A stretch of 64,000 nt of DNA from Methanocorpusculum sp. (GTDB taxonomy: Archaea > Halobacteriota > Methanomicrobia > Methanomicrobiales > Methanocorpusculaceae). Position numbers and translations under genes: made by a program. Positions 33,821 to 43,842 of the stretch are shown piece after piece. The stretch is taken from the NCBI GenBank assembly GCA_017387505.1, contig JAFOFB010000008.1:1-64000 (forward strand), in the 5' to 3' direction. Numbering within the stretch: the stretch's first letter is position 1; the number at the start of each line of letters is the position of its first letter. Under the pieces are notes generated by a model. That model saw nothing but the letters and a program-made list of their open reading frames with translations. It searched no databases and was not told the origin of the DNA.

Positions 33821-34306
33821 TCAAGACTTTACAAAACAGGATAGAAGCTCTTCGGCTTTTTTGCGGAGCGCAGAATCAACCTCACAGAAAACAACCCCCT
33901 CATTCGGCTGTCCGTACAAAATAACCGAAGAATCAGGGAGAATCAAAATGAGCGGAAGAACAGCCAGGTCCTCTTCGCCATCTACGAGCACAAGCGAAGG
34001 GCGCATAGAGTATGCCGCAGAAAGCGCACCCTCAAGTTCTTCAGTAATAGTGCCTGCCGGGTTTTCAACCTCGAAGGTGCGACCTGAAAACTTTGGAAGT
34101 GTTACCACATTTGACCGTTTGGTCACTCCGTCAATTACTGAAACCTCAGGAGTTAGACCATGAAGAAAAGCATTCCGGGTTACAACATCACCCACACAGC
34201 AGAAATGACGGACGCGAAGCTCTTCGGAAATATCAGAAAAATCAGGGTAAAGAGAGCCGAACGGCTCTTTAAACAGTCCGCGGCACTCCGGCGGAAGAGT
34301 CAGCAT
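33821..34306 (-). CDS. GTP-dependent dephospho-CoA kinase (DUF359)
   Basis: This archaeal enzyme carries out the last step of coenzyme A synthesis using GTP, replacing bacterial CoaE. The 161-residue protein has the DUF359 pattern: LPPECRGLFKEPFGSLYPD at the N-terminus, CCVGDVVTRN (about residues 36-45), VIDGVTKRS, NPAGTITEEL, and LVDGEEDLAVLP near 107-118, which carries the catalytic acids. Its ATG shares a base with the spt4 stop (TAATG). It belongs to the conserved aif2g-rpo7-spt4 cluster. Confidence 0.92.
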   Translation of the reverse strand: MLTLPPECRGLFKEPFGSLYPDFSDISEELRVRHFCCVGDVVTRNAFLHGLTPEVSVIDGVTKRSNVVTLPKFSGRTFEVENPAGTITEELEGALSAAYSMRPSLVLVDGEEDLAVLPLILILPDSSVILYGQPNEGVVFCEVDSALRKKAEELLSCFVKS

Positions 34307-34524
34307 TATCTGACCTTGAGTGCGTAGCGTCCGTTGTACTCGATGTTCATCTTCTTTGCAACATCGGAGTGGCGGGCGTCAATGATAACGAGGTAGCCGA
34401 ACCATTCCAGAGTGAGTGCAGAGCCCTGACACTCCGGGCAGATGGTCTTGTCAGCCTCTAAGACCTTGTGACAGTTTCTGCATGCCTGAAGAACTTTCTT
34501 CTGGGATGCGCGCTTTGCTGCCAT
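34306..34524 (-). CDS. spt4: Transcription elongation factor Spt4
   Basis: Spt4 is the small zinc-binding partner of Spt5 and clamps RNA polymerase during elongation. The 72-residue protein has CRNCHKVLEADKTICPECQG, a C4 zinc site (CxxC and CxxC), and the DARHSDVAKKM segment of archaeal Spt4 (formerly RpoE''). It overlaps the stop of rpo7 by one base and the following kinase gene likewise. Confidence 0.95.
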   Translation of the reverse strand: MAAKRASQKKVLQACRNCHKVLEADKTICPECQGSALTLEWFGYLVIIDARHSDVAKKMNIEYNGRYALKVR

Positions 34525-35090
34525 TACTCGGTCTCCTGTTTCTCGCTGTTTCTGTCAGCAACAATCCATGCGAGGTTTCCAAGTCCCGGCTGACGCATGG
34601 TTAAACCAATCTTGGACTCACGCGGGTCGCGCTCGTTTAAGGAGAGAGCAACAACACGTGCGCGGACAGTATCACCGACACCGAGAGTTCTTCCGGAATC
34701 CTTGCAGACAAGGCGGGAGTTCTTCTCATCGTGGTCAATGTACTCGTCGGAGATCTGACTCATGTGGAGCATTGCATCGATTGGACCAAGGGAAATGAAT
34801 GCACCAAAGCTGGTGGTTTCAACAACAATTCCCTCGATAACTTCCTGAAGTGCTAAGCGCAGAACTACAGCTTCAAAGTCAACGTCATAGTAAACGCCGC
34901 CGTCACTGTAGATGATTTCGCCTTCACCGACACGCTGGACACCAGTCACAGCGATGAAAATACCCATTTCCTTATCGACACTGCCCTCAAACTGCTCCTG
35001 TAAGACGTCTAAAATTACAGTGTTGAGGTCTTCTCCCATGCGCTCCGGCGGAACTCTGACTTTATCGTTTAATTTCAGTTTGTAATACAT
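34524..35090 (-). CDS. rpo7: RNA polymerase subunit Rpo7 (RpoE')
   Basis: Rpo7 forms the stalk of archaeal RNA polymerase with Rpo4. From MYYKLKLNDKVRVPP (35090) it has 188 residues: an N-terminal RNP-like tip (about 1-78) and a C-terminal S1 domain (about 80-185, GIVVETTSFGAFISLGPID). Ten further in-frame codons upstream lie close to the preceding gene and are not needed. It is coupled to spt4 (TAATG). Confidence 0.95.
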   Translation of the reverse strand: MYYKLKLNDKVRVPPERMGEDLNTVILDVLQEQFEGSVDKEMGIFIAVTGVQRVGEGEIIYSDGGVYYDVDFEAVVLRLALQEVIEGIVVETTSFGAFISLGPIDAMLHMSQISDEYIDHDEKNSRLVCKDSGRTLGVGDTVRARVVALSLNERDPRESKIGLTMRQPGLGNLAWIVADRNSEKQETE

Positions 35091-35109
35091 ATGTTTCTCG
35101 CTGACTCTT

Positions 35110-35523
35110 TTATTTTCCAATCAACTCAAGCCTGCATCGCGAACGCAGGACAACGACCGCTATCTGCTGGTCGAGGAGTTTCTTTTTTAGTTCTCTATCA
35201 TTTGTCACTACTATAGCATTAATCTCACGTGCATTGGCGACAACTTTGTCATCCACAGGGATGTCCTCATCCCATGGCTCAAGAAGCTTGCAGCGGGCGG
35301 CAACGGTTAAACCAAACCGTGCGGCAGCCGCTTTCTTCCCGAAGTTGTTAGTCAGTCCGCGCAGTTCTGCGACAACTTCCGGAAGAACCCATGCGTCGTA
35401 TGCCCCAAGCAGTTCGGTTAAACCTCCAAAGAGATCAACGCCGAACTGCGCCGGCATCATTAATGCGTTAGTATCTAAGACTACGTTTACTCGGTGAGAA
35501 TTCCCATTCCGATTAAACGCCAT
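35110..35523 (-). CDS. FCF1/UTP24-like PIN-domain protein
   Basis: The 137-residue protein is a single PIN domain: [11 protein letters not shown] (Asp near 17), [16 protein letters not shown] and [11 protein letters not shown] supply the four acidic residues. Archaeal relatives in this exact position are thought to act in rRNA processing. The ATG at 35523 gives a 37-base overlap with the end of aif2g; the PIN motif begins only about 13 residues later, and I see no later start that keeps it whole. Confidence 0.85.
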   Translation of the reverse strand: MAFNRNGNSHRVNVVLDTNALMMPAQFGVDLFGGLTELLGAYDAWVLPEVVAELRGLTNNFGKKAAAARFGLTVAARCKLLEPWDEDIPVDDKVVANAREINAIVVTNDRELKKKLLDQQIAVVVLRSRCRLELIGK

Positions 35524-36719
35524 CTTCCACCGACCTGACGGCTTATTGCAATACGGGATCCTACTTCCGCACAAACAGGCCGTTTCAGGATAACTTCAAC
35601 CACATTCTTCTTGGATGCGGTAACCACTCCGACAGTGACTGCAGTTCCAACAGAGAGCATTAACGGCTCTTTTAAGCGGAGCGGGTCGATATGGAGCTCG
35701 GATGCAGAACCGACAACTCTGTCCATTAACTGGACGTTGAACTTCATCTTGTCCCAGACAGGCGGAAGTTCACCGACAGCCCCTGCAACCTGTCCGACTA
35801 AAGTATCGCTCTTGGTAATCGCCGGATCGAGTTTGGTTCCGATAGCGGCAAGTCCTCCCGGAGTTGCGGTCGGAACTTTGCAGGATGCCTTATTCATAGA
35901 GGTGATTTTGGTAACAATCGGCTCCCACTTTGCCTTATTCTCAGACATGTACTGTCTTCCCGGGCGGATTTCAATCTCGTCGCCTTCGTGGAACTCTCCG
36001 CGGATTAATGAACCGCCGATAACTCCTCCCTTAATCTCCTTCCAGGAGCTTCCGGGACGGTTGACGTCAAAGGAACGGGCAATGAGCATAATAGGAGATG
36101 CCTCGGAATCACGGTCAACATTTGGAATGACAGTGTCTAAAGCATCGATTAACATGTTGAAGTTAATCTTCTTCTGTGCGGAAACCGGGATAATCGGTGC
36201 GTTTTCTGCGACAGTTCCCTTAACGAATGCCTTAATCTGCTTGTAGTTTTCAAGAGCCTGCTTCTGCGGCACGACATCAATCTTGTTCTGAACAATTACG
36301 ATGTTCTTGATGCCGGTAAGCTCTAAAGCCATTAAGTGCTCTTTGGTCTGCGGCTGCGGGCACGGCTCGTTTGCGGCGATGATAAGCATTGCCCCGTCCA
36401 TGATTGCAGAACCGGAAAGCATGGTTGCCATTAAGGTCTCGTGACCCGGTGCATCAACAAAAGACACTGAACGAACCGGTTCAAGCTTTTCTCCGCAGTT
36501 TGGACAGACAGGAGTGTTGGACCAGCCGTCTGCACCGCATTTATCACACTTATAGAAAGTTGCGTCAGCGTAACCTAAGCGGATGGAAATTCCGCGCTTA
36601 AGCTCTTCGCTGTGGCGGTCAGTCCATGCGCCGGTAAGCTGACCGACAAGGGTTGTCTTACCATGGTCGACATGGCCGACAACTCCGATATTTACATTGG
36701 GTATTGTAGGATCATTCAA
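35487..36719 (-). CDS. aif2g: Translation initiation factor aIF2 subunit gamma
   Basis: This is the GTPase subunit of aIF2 that binds Met-tRNAi. The 410-residue protein has the G1 loop GHVDHGKTT (residues 14-22), a C4 zinc insert (CDKC...CPNC, about 58-76), DAPGHE (G3), NKID (G4) and the domains II and III of the EF-Tu class. TATA-like ATTATATAAG (minus strand, 36741-36750) would start RNA near 36720, so the message may have almost no leader, even though a GGAGGT stands ahead of the ATG. It is the first gene of the cluster down to rdgB. Confidence 0.97.
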   Translation of the reverse strand: MNDPTIPNVNIGVVGHVDHGKTTLVGQLTGAWTDRHSEELKRGISIRLGYADATFYKCDKCGADGWSNTPVCPNCGEKLEPVRSVSFVDAPGHETLMATMLSGSAIMDGAMLIIAANEPCPQPQTKEHLMALELTGIKNIVIVQNKIDVVPQKQALENYKQIKAFVKGTVAENAPIIPVSAQKKINFNMLIDALDTVIPNVDRDSEASPIMLIARSFDVNRPGSSWKEIKGGVIGGSLIRGEFHEGDEIEIRPGRQYMSENKAKWEPIVTKITSMNKASCKVPTATPGGLAAIGTKLDPAITKSDTLVGQVAGAVGELPPVWDKMKFNVQLMDRVVGSASELHIDPLRLKEPLMLSVGTAVTVGVVTASKKNVVEVILKRPVCAEVGSRIAISRQVGGRWRLIGMGILTE

Positions 36720-36785
36720 AGTACCAAAACCTCCGTACTCCTTATATAATTGTCTTCAAGACAGATATATCTGTGTGGTTACAGA

Positions 36786-37067
36786 TTATCCGCCGCCCTC
36801 ACAGCTCTGATCAACATTAAGCCATGCAGACTCCTGCATCTCGCGAAGTTTTTCGCGCTCGTCAATAATCTGCTTTTTGACATCGACATCTGCAGAAGCA
36901 GCACGCACTTCTTCGTGGATTTCGACTAACTGGTCGATTCTGTACTGAAGACCTGTCGTGTCAATTTCGGCGAATGTGTGTCCGTCGATTTCAGAGAAGG
37001 AGACAATTTTTCCAACGGTTCCGGTACGAGAGTAGCGTACCGTCTGACCGATTTCAAATCCGCTCAT
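36786..37067 (-). CDS. DUF2098 small conserved protein
   Basis: From MSGFEIGQTVRYSRTGT (37067) the protein has 93 residues. The first half is an SH3-like beta-barrel pattern (VGKIVSFSEIDGHTFAEIDTTGL) and the second half is helical and charged. This is the DUF2098 pattern seen in methanogens, where it has been tied to methanogenesis genes by distribution. Upstream in-frame codons overlap aglB and are discounted. A TATA-like GATATACGTATATATG lies right at the start codon, which suggests an unusual or longer transcript from aglB. Confidence 0.75.
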   Translation of the reverse strand: MSGFEIGQTVRYSRTGTVGKIVSFSEIDGHTFAEIDTTGLQYRIDQLVEIHEEVRAASADVDVKKQIIDEREKLREMQESAWLNVDQSCEGGG

Positions 37068-37122
37068 ATATACGTATATCTTCGGTGTGTAAGCGGATAA
37101 AGTTGTGGATTGAAAAAGAGGG

Positions 37123-39723
37123 TTAGTTGATGGAAAGGCCGTTCTGTACTGCCTTCTCAGAGACGGTAAAGGTCTGGCCGCTTCCTTCAATTTTGTAGAC
37201 ACCGGTCTTGATTTCACCAGTCTGTCCGGTTGCGTACGGTACAACAAACTGACCGTTTTCGCTGACCTGTCTGTAGGTGAATGTTCTGCCGTTGTTGGTT
37301 GTGACATCAATCGAGATGATACCGTTTCCTTTGATGACAGCGCCTTTTACGTACTCGAAGGTCTTAACCCAGGCAGTTCCGCCGCCGTTTGGTTCGGTTA
37401 CATAGTAAGAGTATCCATCAGCCGGAATAACATAGGTGTCTGATTCATAGACAATACGGAAGTGCTTGAGTGCCGAAACATCTGCATTCGGATCGAAGTA
37501 ATCAGTTACCTGTGTTGGAACAGAGATGACGTATGCATACTTACCTGCGGCAGTGTTTGAGCTCTGTGCATTGTAATCATTTGCCATCTTCCATGCATCA
37601 TCAGCATTTGCGTAGGATTTGGTGTAGGTGATAACCGGATATCCGTATCCTGCAGAACTGTCGGTTAAGACAAGAACAACCGAGCCTGCTTCAGTATAAG
37701 AACCGTCAAAGTTCTGGAGGCGGGCAGTTAATGTGTTATAGTACTTTTCTGTCTGAGCACTGACAACAGAGTACGAACCGGTCGAGCTCTGCTGTAACAG
37801 ATAAGTGTAGAACGGAGTTGTCTGTAACTCGGTATCTGCCCATATAGCCATCGCACCAAATTTGCTTCCTGCCATCTGGTAGTCAGTCATGACATACTTG
37901 GTTCCAAGGTAGTCAAGCTTTTCAACAACTGCATCTTCATCCGTTGCTGTTAAGACCTGAGCTGCACCGTACTCTCCAGCGACTCCTGCCTGGAACGGGT
38001 TGCTGTTTGGAATACGCTCACCAATCGTTGTGATGTAGTGTCCGTAATCCCACCAGGACATGACACCATATGCTTCAGACGGGTAAGAGAAGCCTTCTCC
38101 ATCATAGAGTTTATAGTAGTCAACACCTGTTTCCGGAGTTCCATCAACAAGCCATTCTGTTGCTTCAATCCAGTCTTTTTCTGTTCCGCCTGCTTCACCA
38201 TAGACAGAAGCAGTGCTGACAGCAGATACAGCAGACATGCCTGTAAAGATGAGAGCAACAATAACTATGACTGCAAGAAGACCGATTTTTAAGACATCTG
38301 GTTTGTCAGATGCAGTGGTGACAACTTTTCTGCTTTTCTTTCCTACTGATACTTCTGTCTGCTGTTTTTTACCGAAGAGTTTTGCAACTTCTGCTCCTGC
38401 AAAAGATATTGCCCATGAGACGCAGACTGCGGCAAGGAGCGCGATGTTTACTGCAAAGAAGTACTCCCAGCGAATGTGAGCAACTGTTGCGAGGAACATG
38501 AAGAGAGACCAGATAAGCACGAAGAGTGCTGCTGGTGTCTCGCGGCGGATGACATTCCAGACAAGAACAGCAAAACCTCCAAGTGCTAAGATGATGGACC
38601 ATCCAAATGAGGATACAGCCTGAGAGATGCTCCAGGAAGACATTTCCTGAACTGTGGCCGCTGTTGCATTGTTGGTGAAGAAACCAAGAAGGTTAGAAAT
38701 CATTCCTCCAAATAAATCAGGCAGAATAATCCACATGGCAAGGATTCCAACAACAGCAACTCCTGCGATTGATGCAAGATAAATATACCATGGTTTCCCA
38801 ATTTTGGCAATAAATCTCTGCAGAACGTAAAGGAATACTGTTCCTAAAATTACAAGAATCTGTGCGATAAGAAGAGCGATAGAGTAACTGGCAAAACCAA
38901 AACTGAAATCTCTGACTCCATAAATAAGGAGACCAATTACTGCGATACCAAACGTCAGGATATTTAAGACGAGGAGATATTCAGTTGGTCTGCCTGATTT
39001 GAAATCAAGTATGAACTGAACAAGCGTGAAGATTGCGGCAAAGAGACCGAAAGCCACAAGCGTTGTCATGGTAAGAAGTCCGAGGAAATATGCAATACCA
39101 GATACTATTCCAAGAATCAGTGGAAGCTTCATACCTGATTTATCCTTGAGTGAAATCTCTTTTCCATGTAAGTTAGCTAAAGCTAACACATAGCAAAGTG
39201 CAAAGAGTGCTGAGAAGAGAGTCTCTGCCACATGGTGGTCAAAGTGTCCATAGATTGAACGGGCAAAGAACTGACCTCCAATAACTGCGATAAAGAGACC
39301 TGCAAGAAGTCCTGTCTTCCAGTCTCCAAGTTTTTTTCCAAGGAAGAACATAACAGGAACCATCAGAGCACCAAGAACTGCAGGTGTCCAGGATACTGCA
39401 TCAATTAATGCGACACGACCTGCATCCCCTGCAAAGAGACCGAAGAACGCAGAAATATAGGTAAACAGCAGACCCCAGACAATATCCTGTCCTGTCGGGA
39501 ACAGTGTCATCGGTTCAAAGAAGATGAAGCCGCCTGAAGCTAACAGCACTTCAACCAGACGCAGGTTGTACCATGCATCAGGCCCTGCAATCATGTCACC
39601 TGTTCCAACGAGATCTCCCATTGGAAGGAGACGGATTGCCAAAGCGATTACGGTTAAAAGGAGAACTGAGGCTCCAATTATTCCGTATCTGCATTTTTTA
39701 TTATTCCAGAAACTGAAATCCAT
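37123..39723 (-). CDS. aglB: Oligosaccharyltransferase AglB (STT3 family)
   Basis: AglB moves a lipid-linked glycan to Asn in N-x-S/T of surface proteins such as the S-layer and archaellins, acting outside the membrane. The 866-residue protein has an N-terminal membrane part with about 12 or 13 spans (to about residue 490) and the DxD-like GPDAWYNLRL motif near residue 48. The soluble C-terminal domain carries the hallmark WWDYGH (about 556-561). The gene is divergent from a GT2 glycosyltransferase and near the UDP-GlcNAc operon, consistent with a protein-glycosylation region. Confidence 0.95.
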   Translation of the reverse strand: MDFSFWNNKKCRYGIIGASVLLLTVIALAIRLLPMGDLVGTGDMIAGPDAWYNLRLVEVLLASGGFIFFEPMTLFPTGQDIVWGLLFTYISAFFGLFAGDAGRVALIDAVSWTPAVLGALMVPVMFFLGKKLGDWKTGLLAGLFIAVIGGQFFARSIYGHFDHHVAETLFSALFALCYVLALANLHGKEISLKDKSGMKLPLILGIVSGIAYFLGLLTMTTLVAFGLFAAIFTLVQFILDFKSGRPTEYLLVLNILTFGIAVIGLLIYGVRDFSFGFASYSIALLIAQILVILGTVFLYVLQRFIAKIGKPWYIYLASIAGVAVVGILAMWIILPDLFGGMISNLLGFFTNNATAATVQEMSSWSISQAVSSFGWSIILALGGFAVLVWNVIRRETPAALFVLIWSLFMFLATVAHIRWEYFFAVNIALLAAVCVSWAISFAGAEVAKLFGKKQQTEVSVGKKSRKVVTTASDKPDVLKIGLLAVIVIVALIFTGMSAVSAVSTASVYGEAGGTEKDWIEATEWLVDGTPETGVDYYKLYDGEGFSYPSEAYGVMSWWDYGHYITTIGERIPNSNPFQAGVAGEYGAAQVLTATDEDAVVEKLDYLGTKYVMTDYQMAGSKFGAMAIWADTELQTTPFYTYLLQQSSTGSYSVVSAQTEKYYNTLTARLQNFDGSYTEAGSVVLVLTDSSAGYGYPVITYTKSYANADDAWKMANDYNAQSSNTAAGKYAYVISVPTQVTDYFDPNADVSALKHFRIVYESDTYVIPADGYSYYVTEPNGGGTAWVKTFEYVKGAVIKGNGIISIDVTTNNGRTFTYRQVSENGQFVVPYATGQTGEIKTGVYKIEGSGQTFTVSEKAVQNGLSIN

Positions 39724-39839
39724 AATCTCACGTGATTTTGTAGATATGTATATTTTGGAATCAATACGTGATAAACTAGGTGGATGATTACTGCCGTCAA
39801 TTCTATATTATGTGAAAAGTAATAGATTACAGAATAAGG

Positions 39840-40976
39840 ATGCCTGTTTCATATTACATTCTCTTTGCCGGAATATTTCTGGTTCTGCTTGCGGCAGTCC
39901 CGTATGTGGTTTATCTTTTCGGGATGACGTTCGGGAAAAAAATAGAACCAATTAATCTTGATTCCAAAACAGAACGGCCCAACATATCGATTGTTGTTTG
40001 TGCGTACAATGAAGAAAGAACAATTACTGATAAAATCAAGAGTATTTCTAATTGTACTTACCCTAAAGATAAAATTGAGTTTATCCTTGTAGTTGATTGT
40101 GCAGATGACAATACCGTATCTGTCGCACAGGATGCACTGAATAATGTAAAGTTTAAGTGGATTATTCACGAGAATGAAAAACGGAGCGGTAAGAACGGCT
40201 CATTCAATAATGGTATGAAAATTGCATCCAACAACATTATTATTGATAGTGATGCGGATGTTGAATGGGAAAAAAATTCAATCGAACTATTAGTCAGACG
40301 TTTAATTCAGGATGAGAACATTGCTGTTGTCAGTGGTGACCTTCAGCCGAGAGTAAATGGAGAAATGACAAGCTCTCTTGAAAAAACATATCGCTCCTAT
40401 TTTGGAAAGATGTCTGAATGGGAGGGTGCAAATGATGCAACCTATATCATCAATGGATGTCTTTTAGCACTTAGACGTGATGTGATTGAGGAAATCACAA
40501 CATGCATTGGACCAGATGATGCAAATATTGCTTTTGTAGCTATTCGTAAGGGATATCGTATTCTATATGATGGGGCGGCAAAAGTCTATGAAGACATTCC
40601 TGAGTCTATGAAAAAACAGTATTCTCAAAAAGCCCGCAGAGCAAAAGGCATCATTCAGGCAACTCTGGCAAACAAAGACCTCATGAAACAGAAGCGTATA
40701 TTTTCGCGCGTGTTTTATCCACTTCGTATTTGGATGTATGTTGTAACTCCAACACTTTTCTTTATTGGAACATTAGCAGCATTTATTGGACTGTTGTTAT
40801 CTTTCCCGCTGCTTGCAGTTTTAGCGGCAATTTTTTTGGTGCTGATTCTCAGATTTGGAAAGAACACTCTGATAACCTCATTCATCACAAACCAGTTCTA
40901 TCTCTTCATGGGACTTTACTCCCGAAGAAAAGATGCAGTTATCTGGCAAAGTACATCTAAAAAAGTTGGAGAGTAA
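39840..40976 (+). CDS. Family 2 glycosyltransferase with membrane C-terminus
   Basis: The 378-residue protein has an N-terminal membrane segment (residues 5-28), a GT-A catalytic domain with SIVVCAYNEER (about residues 51-61), IIDSDADVEW (DxD) and an ED motif region (GPDDANI), and two or three C-terminal spans (about 297-345). This is the layout of processive or dolichol-linked glycosyltransferases. The gene is visibly richer in A+T than its neighbours, with many AAT and AAA codons, hinting at a different history. Being divergent to aglB, it may build the N-glycan. The sugar is unknown. Confidence 0.85.
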   Translation: MPVSYYILFAGIFLVLLAAVPYVVYLFGMTFGKKIEPINLDSKTERPNISIVVCAYNEERTITDKIKSISNCTYPKDKIEFILVVDCADDNTVSVAQDALNNVKFKWIIHENEKRSGKNGSFNNGMKIASNNIIIDSDADVEWEKNSIELLVRRLIQDENIAVVSGDLQPRVNGEMTSSLEKTYRSYFGKMSEWEGANDATYIINGCLLALRRDVIEEITTCIGPDDANIAFVAIRKGYRILYDGAAKVYEDIPESMKKQYSQKARRAKGIIQATLANKDLMKQKRIFSRVFYPLRIWMYVVTPTLFFIGTLAAFIGLLLSFPLLAVLAAIFLVLILRFGKNTLITSFITNQFYLFMGLYSRRKDAVIWQSTSKKVGE

Positions 40977-42716
40977 TTACTCCACCGTCACACTTTTTGC
41001 AAGGTTTCTCGGCATATCAACATCCGTATCTAAAGCAACAGCCGTCTTGTATGCCAGCATCTGTAAAACCACAGACGCTAAAATAACACCTGCTGTTTCA
41101 GAAACCTTTGGAATCGGCAGATACACATCTGCAATCTCTTCTGCATCAATATCCCTAATCTCACCGATAACAACCTCCGGAGCAGAGCGCGCTTTAATCT
41201 CCTTTAGATTTGACATCATCACAGGATATGTAATTCCCGAAAGACACACAGCAACAACCGGTGTCTTTTCTGAGAGAAGCGCAAACGGCCCATGCTTTAA
41301 CTCCCCTGCCGCATATCCTTCTGCGTGGATATAGGAAATCTCCTTCATCTTAAGTGCTCCTTCAAGAGCGATTGGATAACTTAAACCGCGTCCCACATAC
41401 AGAAGTGTTGAAGCATCTTTTACGAGTTCAACTGCCTTGTCAACATCACAGTCCAGAACTTCCGGCAGGTAACGCTGGATTTCAACGACTGCCCCCTCAA
41501 GTTTTCCTCCAGATATGATGTTTACGATTTCCATGAATGCAGCGACCTGTGCTGTAAATGACTTGGTTGCAGCGACAGACACCTCAGGACCTGCTCTGGT
41601 GTAAAGAGTGGTCTCTGAAACTCTGGTGAGTGAACTTCCAAGAACGTTGGTAAGACAGAATGTTTTTGCTCCCTTTTCCCGTGCGATTTTTAATGCGTAA
41701 ATTGTATCCGCAGTCTCGCCGGACTGAGACACAGCAATCACAACATCATTTTTCGGTGTCGGATAGTACTTGAACTCGGATGCCAGAACAACGCGCGTTG
41801 GAATTTCGCAGACTGTTTCCATCAGATATGCGAAAACATTTGATGCATTAGCTGATGTTCCGCAGGCAACAATTGTTACAGAACGGGCATCACGCAGGCG
41901 GCAGAGAGGAGATGGATTTTCAGCAATCGAGTTTACTGTGTTTGAGAAAACTTCCGGCTGTTCGAACATCTCTTTGAGCATGTAGTGCGCAAAACCGCCT
42001 TTTCTAACGTCTGCTGCATCCCACTCAAGTGTCGATACCTTGCGGACAATCTCTTCTCCGTCATGATAAATCCTGTAACCCGCAGGAGTTACCTCTGCAA
42101 GATCTCCATCTTCGAGATACACAACACTTCGTGTGTAGTCAAGAATCGGCAGACCATCAGATGCGAACACATACTCGTTGTCCCCAATACCAAGGGCAAG
42201 CGGACTTCCCATGCGGGCTGCAACAATCTCCTGAGTCCCTTCAGCGATTACTAATATCGCATATGCTCCCTCTAACAGAGGCAGAATTTTGGATACTGCT
42301 TCACGCAGGTTTCCTGCGTACTGCTCTTCGATTAAATGCGGAATGACTTCCGTATCTGTCTCGGACACGAAGGTATGTCCGCGATTTTGCAGCTCACGCT
42401 TTAACTCTGCGTAGTTTTCGATGATTCCGTTATGAACAACAGCAATCTTTCCAGTGCAGTCTGTAAACGGGTGTGCATTGGTTTTGCTTGGAACACCATG
42501 AGTTGCCCAGCGTGTATGTCCGATTCCGCATGTCCCTTTAAGGTTTACTGCATCCTTTGCAGCAGATATTTTCCCGGTCTCTTTGAAGAGAGTGATTTCC
42601 GGAGATACAGCAGCAATTCCAAATGAATCATACCCGCGGTACTCAAGGCGCAGAAGACCTTCCATACATACATTTGCCGCATTCCGATAGCCGATGTATC
42701 CAACGATACCGCACAT
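40977..42716 (-). CDS. glmS: Glutamine-fructose-6-phosphate aminotransferase GlmS
   Basis: GlmS makes glucosamine-6-phosphate, the first step to UDP-GlcNAc. The 579-residue protein starts MCGIVGYIG, with the nucleophile Cys2 of the glutaminase domain (about 1-210; GHTRWATHG). Two SIS sugar-isomerase domains follow (about 265-400 and 425-579, with SQSGETADT and YVGRGLSYPIALEGALKMKE). It ends DMPRNLAKSVTVE as in the family. It is the last gene of the glmM-NTase-NTase-glmS run, one base after its neighbour, and meets the GT2 gene tail-to-tail. Confidence 0.96.
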   Translation of the reverse strand: MCGIVGYIGYRNAANVCMEGLLRLEYRGYDSFGIAAVSPEITLFKETGKISAAKDAVNLKGTCGIGHTRWATHGVPSKTNAHPFTDCTGKIAVVHNGIIENYAELKRELQNRGHTFVSETDTEVIPHLIEEQYAGNLREAVSKILPLLEGAYAILVIAEGTQEIVAARMGSPLALGIGDNEYVFASDGLPILDYTRSVVYLEDGDLAEVTPAGYRIYHDGEEIVRKVSTLEWDAADVRKGGFAHYMLKEMFEQPEVFSNTVNSIAENPSPLCRLRDARSVTIVACGTSANASNVFAYLMETVCEIPTRVVLASEFKYYPTPKNDVVIAVSQSGETADTIYALKIAREKGAKTFCLTNVLGSSLTRVSETTLYTRAGPEVSVAATKSFTAQVAAFMEIVNIISGGKLEGAVVEIQRYLPEVLDCDVDKAVELVKDASTLLYVGRGLSYPIALEGALKMKEISYIHAEGYAAGELKHGPFALLSEKTPVVAVCLSGITYPVMMSNLKEIKARSAPEVVIGEIRDIDAEEIADVYLPIPKVSETAGVILASVVLQMLAYKTAVALDTDVDMPRNLAKSVTVE

Positions 42717-42717
42717 C

Positions 42718-43842
42718 TCACATCACCCGTGTATCGTTCGGGATTTCTGTTTCAATCAGACGTCCGCCGTCGATTTCCACATTGTTTCCGATAACAGCTC
42801 CGCGAAGACGTGTGAATGCCCCAACAGTTGTTCTGTCTCCGATAACAGCTCCAAAACCATATGAGGATGTTCCAACCTGCTCTAAGGAACATCCCTCTCC
42901 GATAATTGAGTCAACAACTCTCGACTGTGCACCGATTACTGTATCAGACATGACGATAGAGTTTTTGAGATATGTAAACGGCTCAACAGTTACACGGGCT
43001 CCAAGGGCTGTTCCAGCCTCAATACAAACATTTGGATGAATCTCACAGTCGTCTCCTATAACGGCCGGACCGTTAATCACAGTGCCGGGACCAACTTTTA
43101 CATTCTTTCCAAGAACAACATGTCCTCTGATTACTGCACGCTGATCTACCGATCCGCGGATGATAGGTTTCTGTTTTCCAAGGAGGTAGCGGTTCAGTTC
43201 AAGCAGGTCTGTAAAACAGTCTGCATCATACCATCCTTTGGCCTCAACAACTTTGACATTGTGTCCTGTATAGGGCATGTCATTTACAATTTTGTCAGGC
43301 TCATCTATTTCGAAGAACGCCTCATAGAGTTTCTTTCCCAGAATATATGCCCCGGTCTCAACCAGCGAGCCGGACGGAACATCATGCGCATGCATGTTTG
43401 TAGAACAGAGGATACCCTCCTTTTGTGTAATCACTCCATAATCCCATGGACGCTTGTGCGGGGCAACAAGTGCTCCGTTCTCTTCACGGATAAGTGCGCG
43501 GATTGATTCTGCATTTACATAATTGTCTCCCGGGACAATCAGGAGACGGTCTGCTGTAACCTCTGATTTTGCGCAGGACACCGCATGGAATGTTCCAAGC
43601 TGTTTGCTCTGCACAACAGTTTTAACCGGAACCGGATACGTGTTTAGGAACTTTAAGACCTGTTCTTTTTTGTATCCAACAACAACAGTGATGTCACGTA
43701 TTCCGGCACCGACCACAGCATCTAAGACATGCTCCAAGATTGGGCGGTTTCCTGCAGGAAGGAGAACCTTTGGACGGTTCTTGGTGAGAGGCCTAAGACG
43801 CATGCCTTCACCTGCTGCTAAAACAACTGCCTGAATGCTCAT
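42718..43842 (-). CDS. GlmU-like sugar-1-phosphate nucleotidylyltransferase (paralogue 1)
   Basis: The 374-residue protein has an N-terminal nucleotidyltransferase domain (VVLAAGEGMRLRPLT at about 6-20) and a C-terminal left-handed beta-helix of hexapeptide repeats, as in archaeal bifunctional GlmU-like enzymes that acetylate GlcN-1-P and make UDP-GlcNAc. The ATG at 43842 overlaps the stop of the upstream paralogue (TGATG), so translation is coupled; a GTG one codon earlier is possible. It could act on UTP or dTTP. Which paralogue does which step cannot be told from sequence alone. Confidence 0.9.
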   Translation of the reverse strand: MSIQAVVLAAGEGMRLRPLTKNRPKVLLPAGNRPILEHVLDAVVGAGIRDITVVVGYKKEQVLKFLNTYPVPVKTVVQSKQLGTFHAVSCAKSEVTADRLLIVPGDNYVNAESIRALIREENGALVAPHKRPWDYGVITQKEGILCSTNMHAHDVPSGSLVETGAYILGKKLYEAFFEIDEPDKIVNDMPYTGHNVKVVEAKGWYDADCFTDLLELNRYLLGKQKPIIRGSVDQRAVIRGHVVLGKNVKVGPGTVINGPAVIGDDCEIHPNVCIEAGTALGARVTVEPFTYLKNSIVMSDTVIGAQSRVVDSIIGEGCSLEQVGTSSYGFGAVIGDRTTVGAFTRLRGAVIGNNVEIDGGRLIETEIPNDTRVM

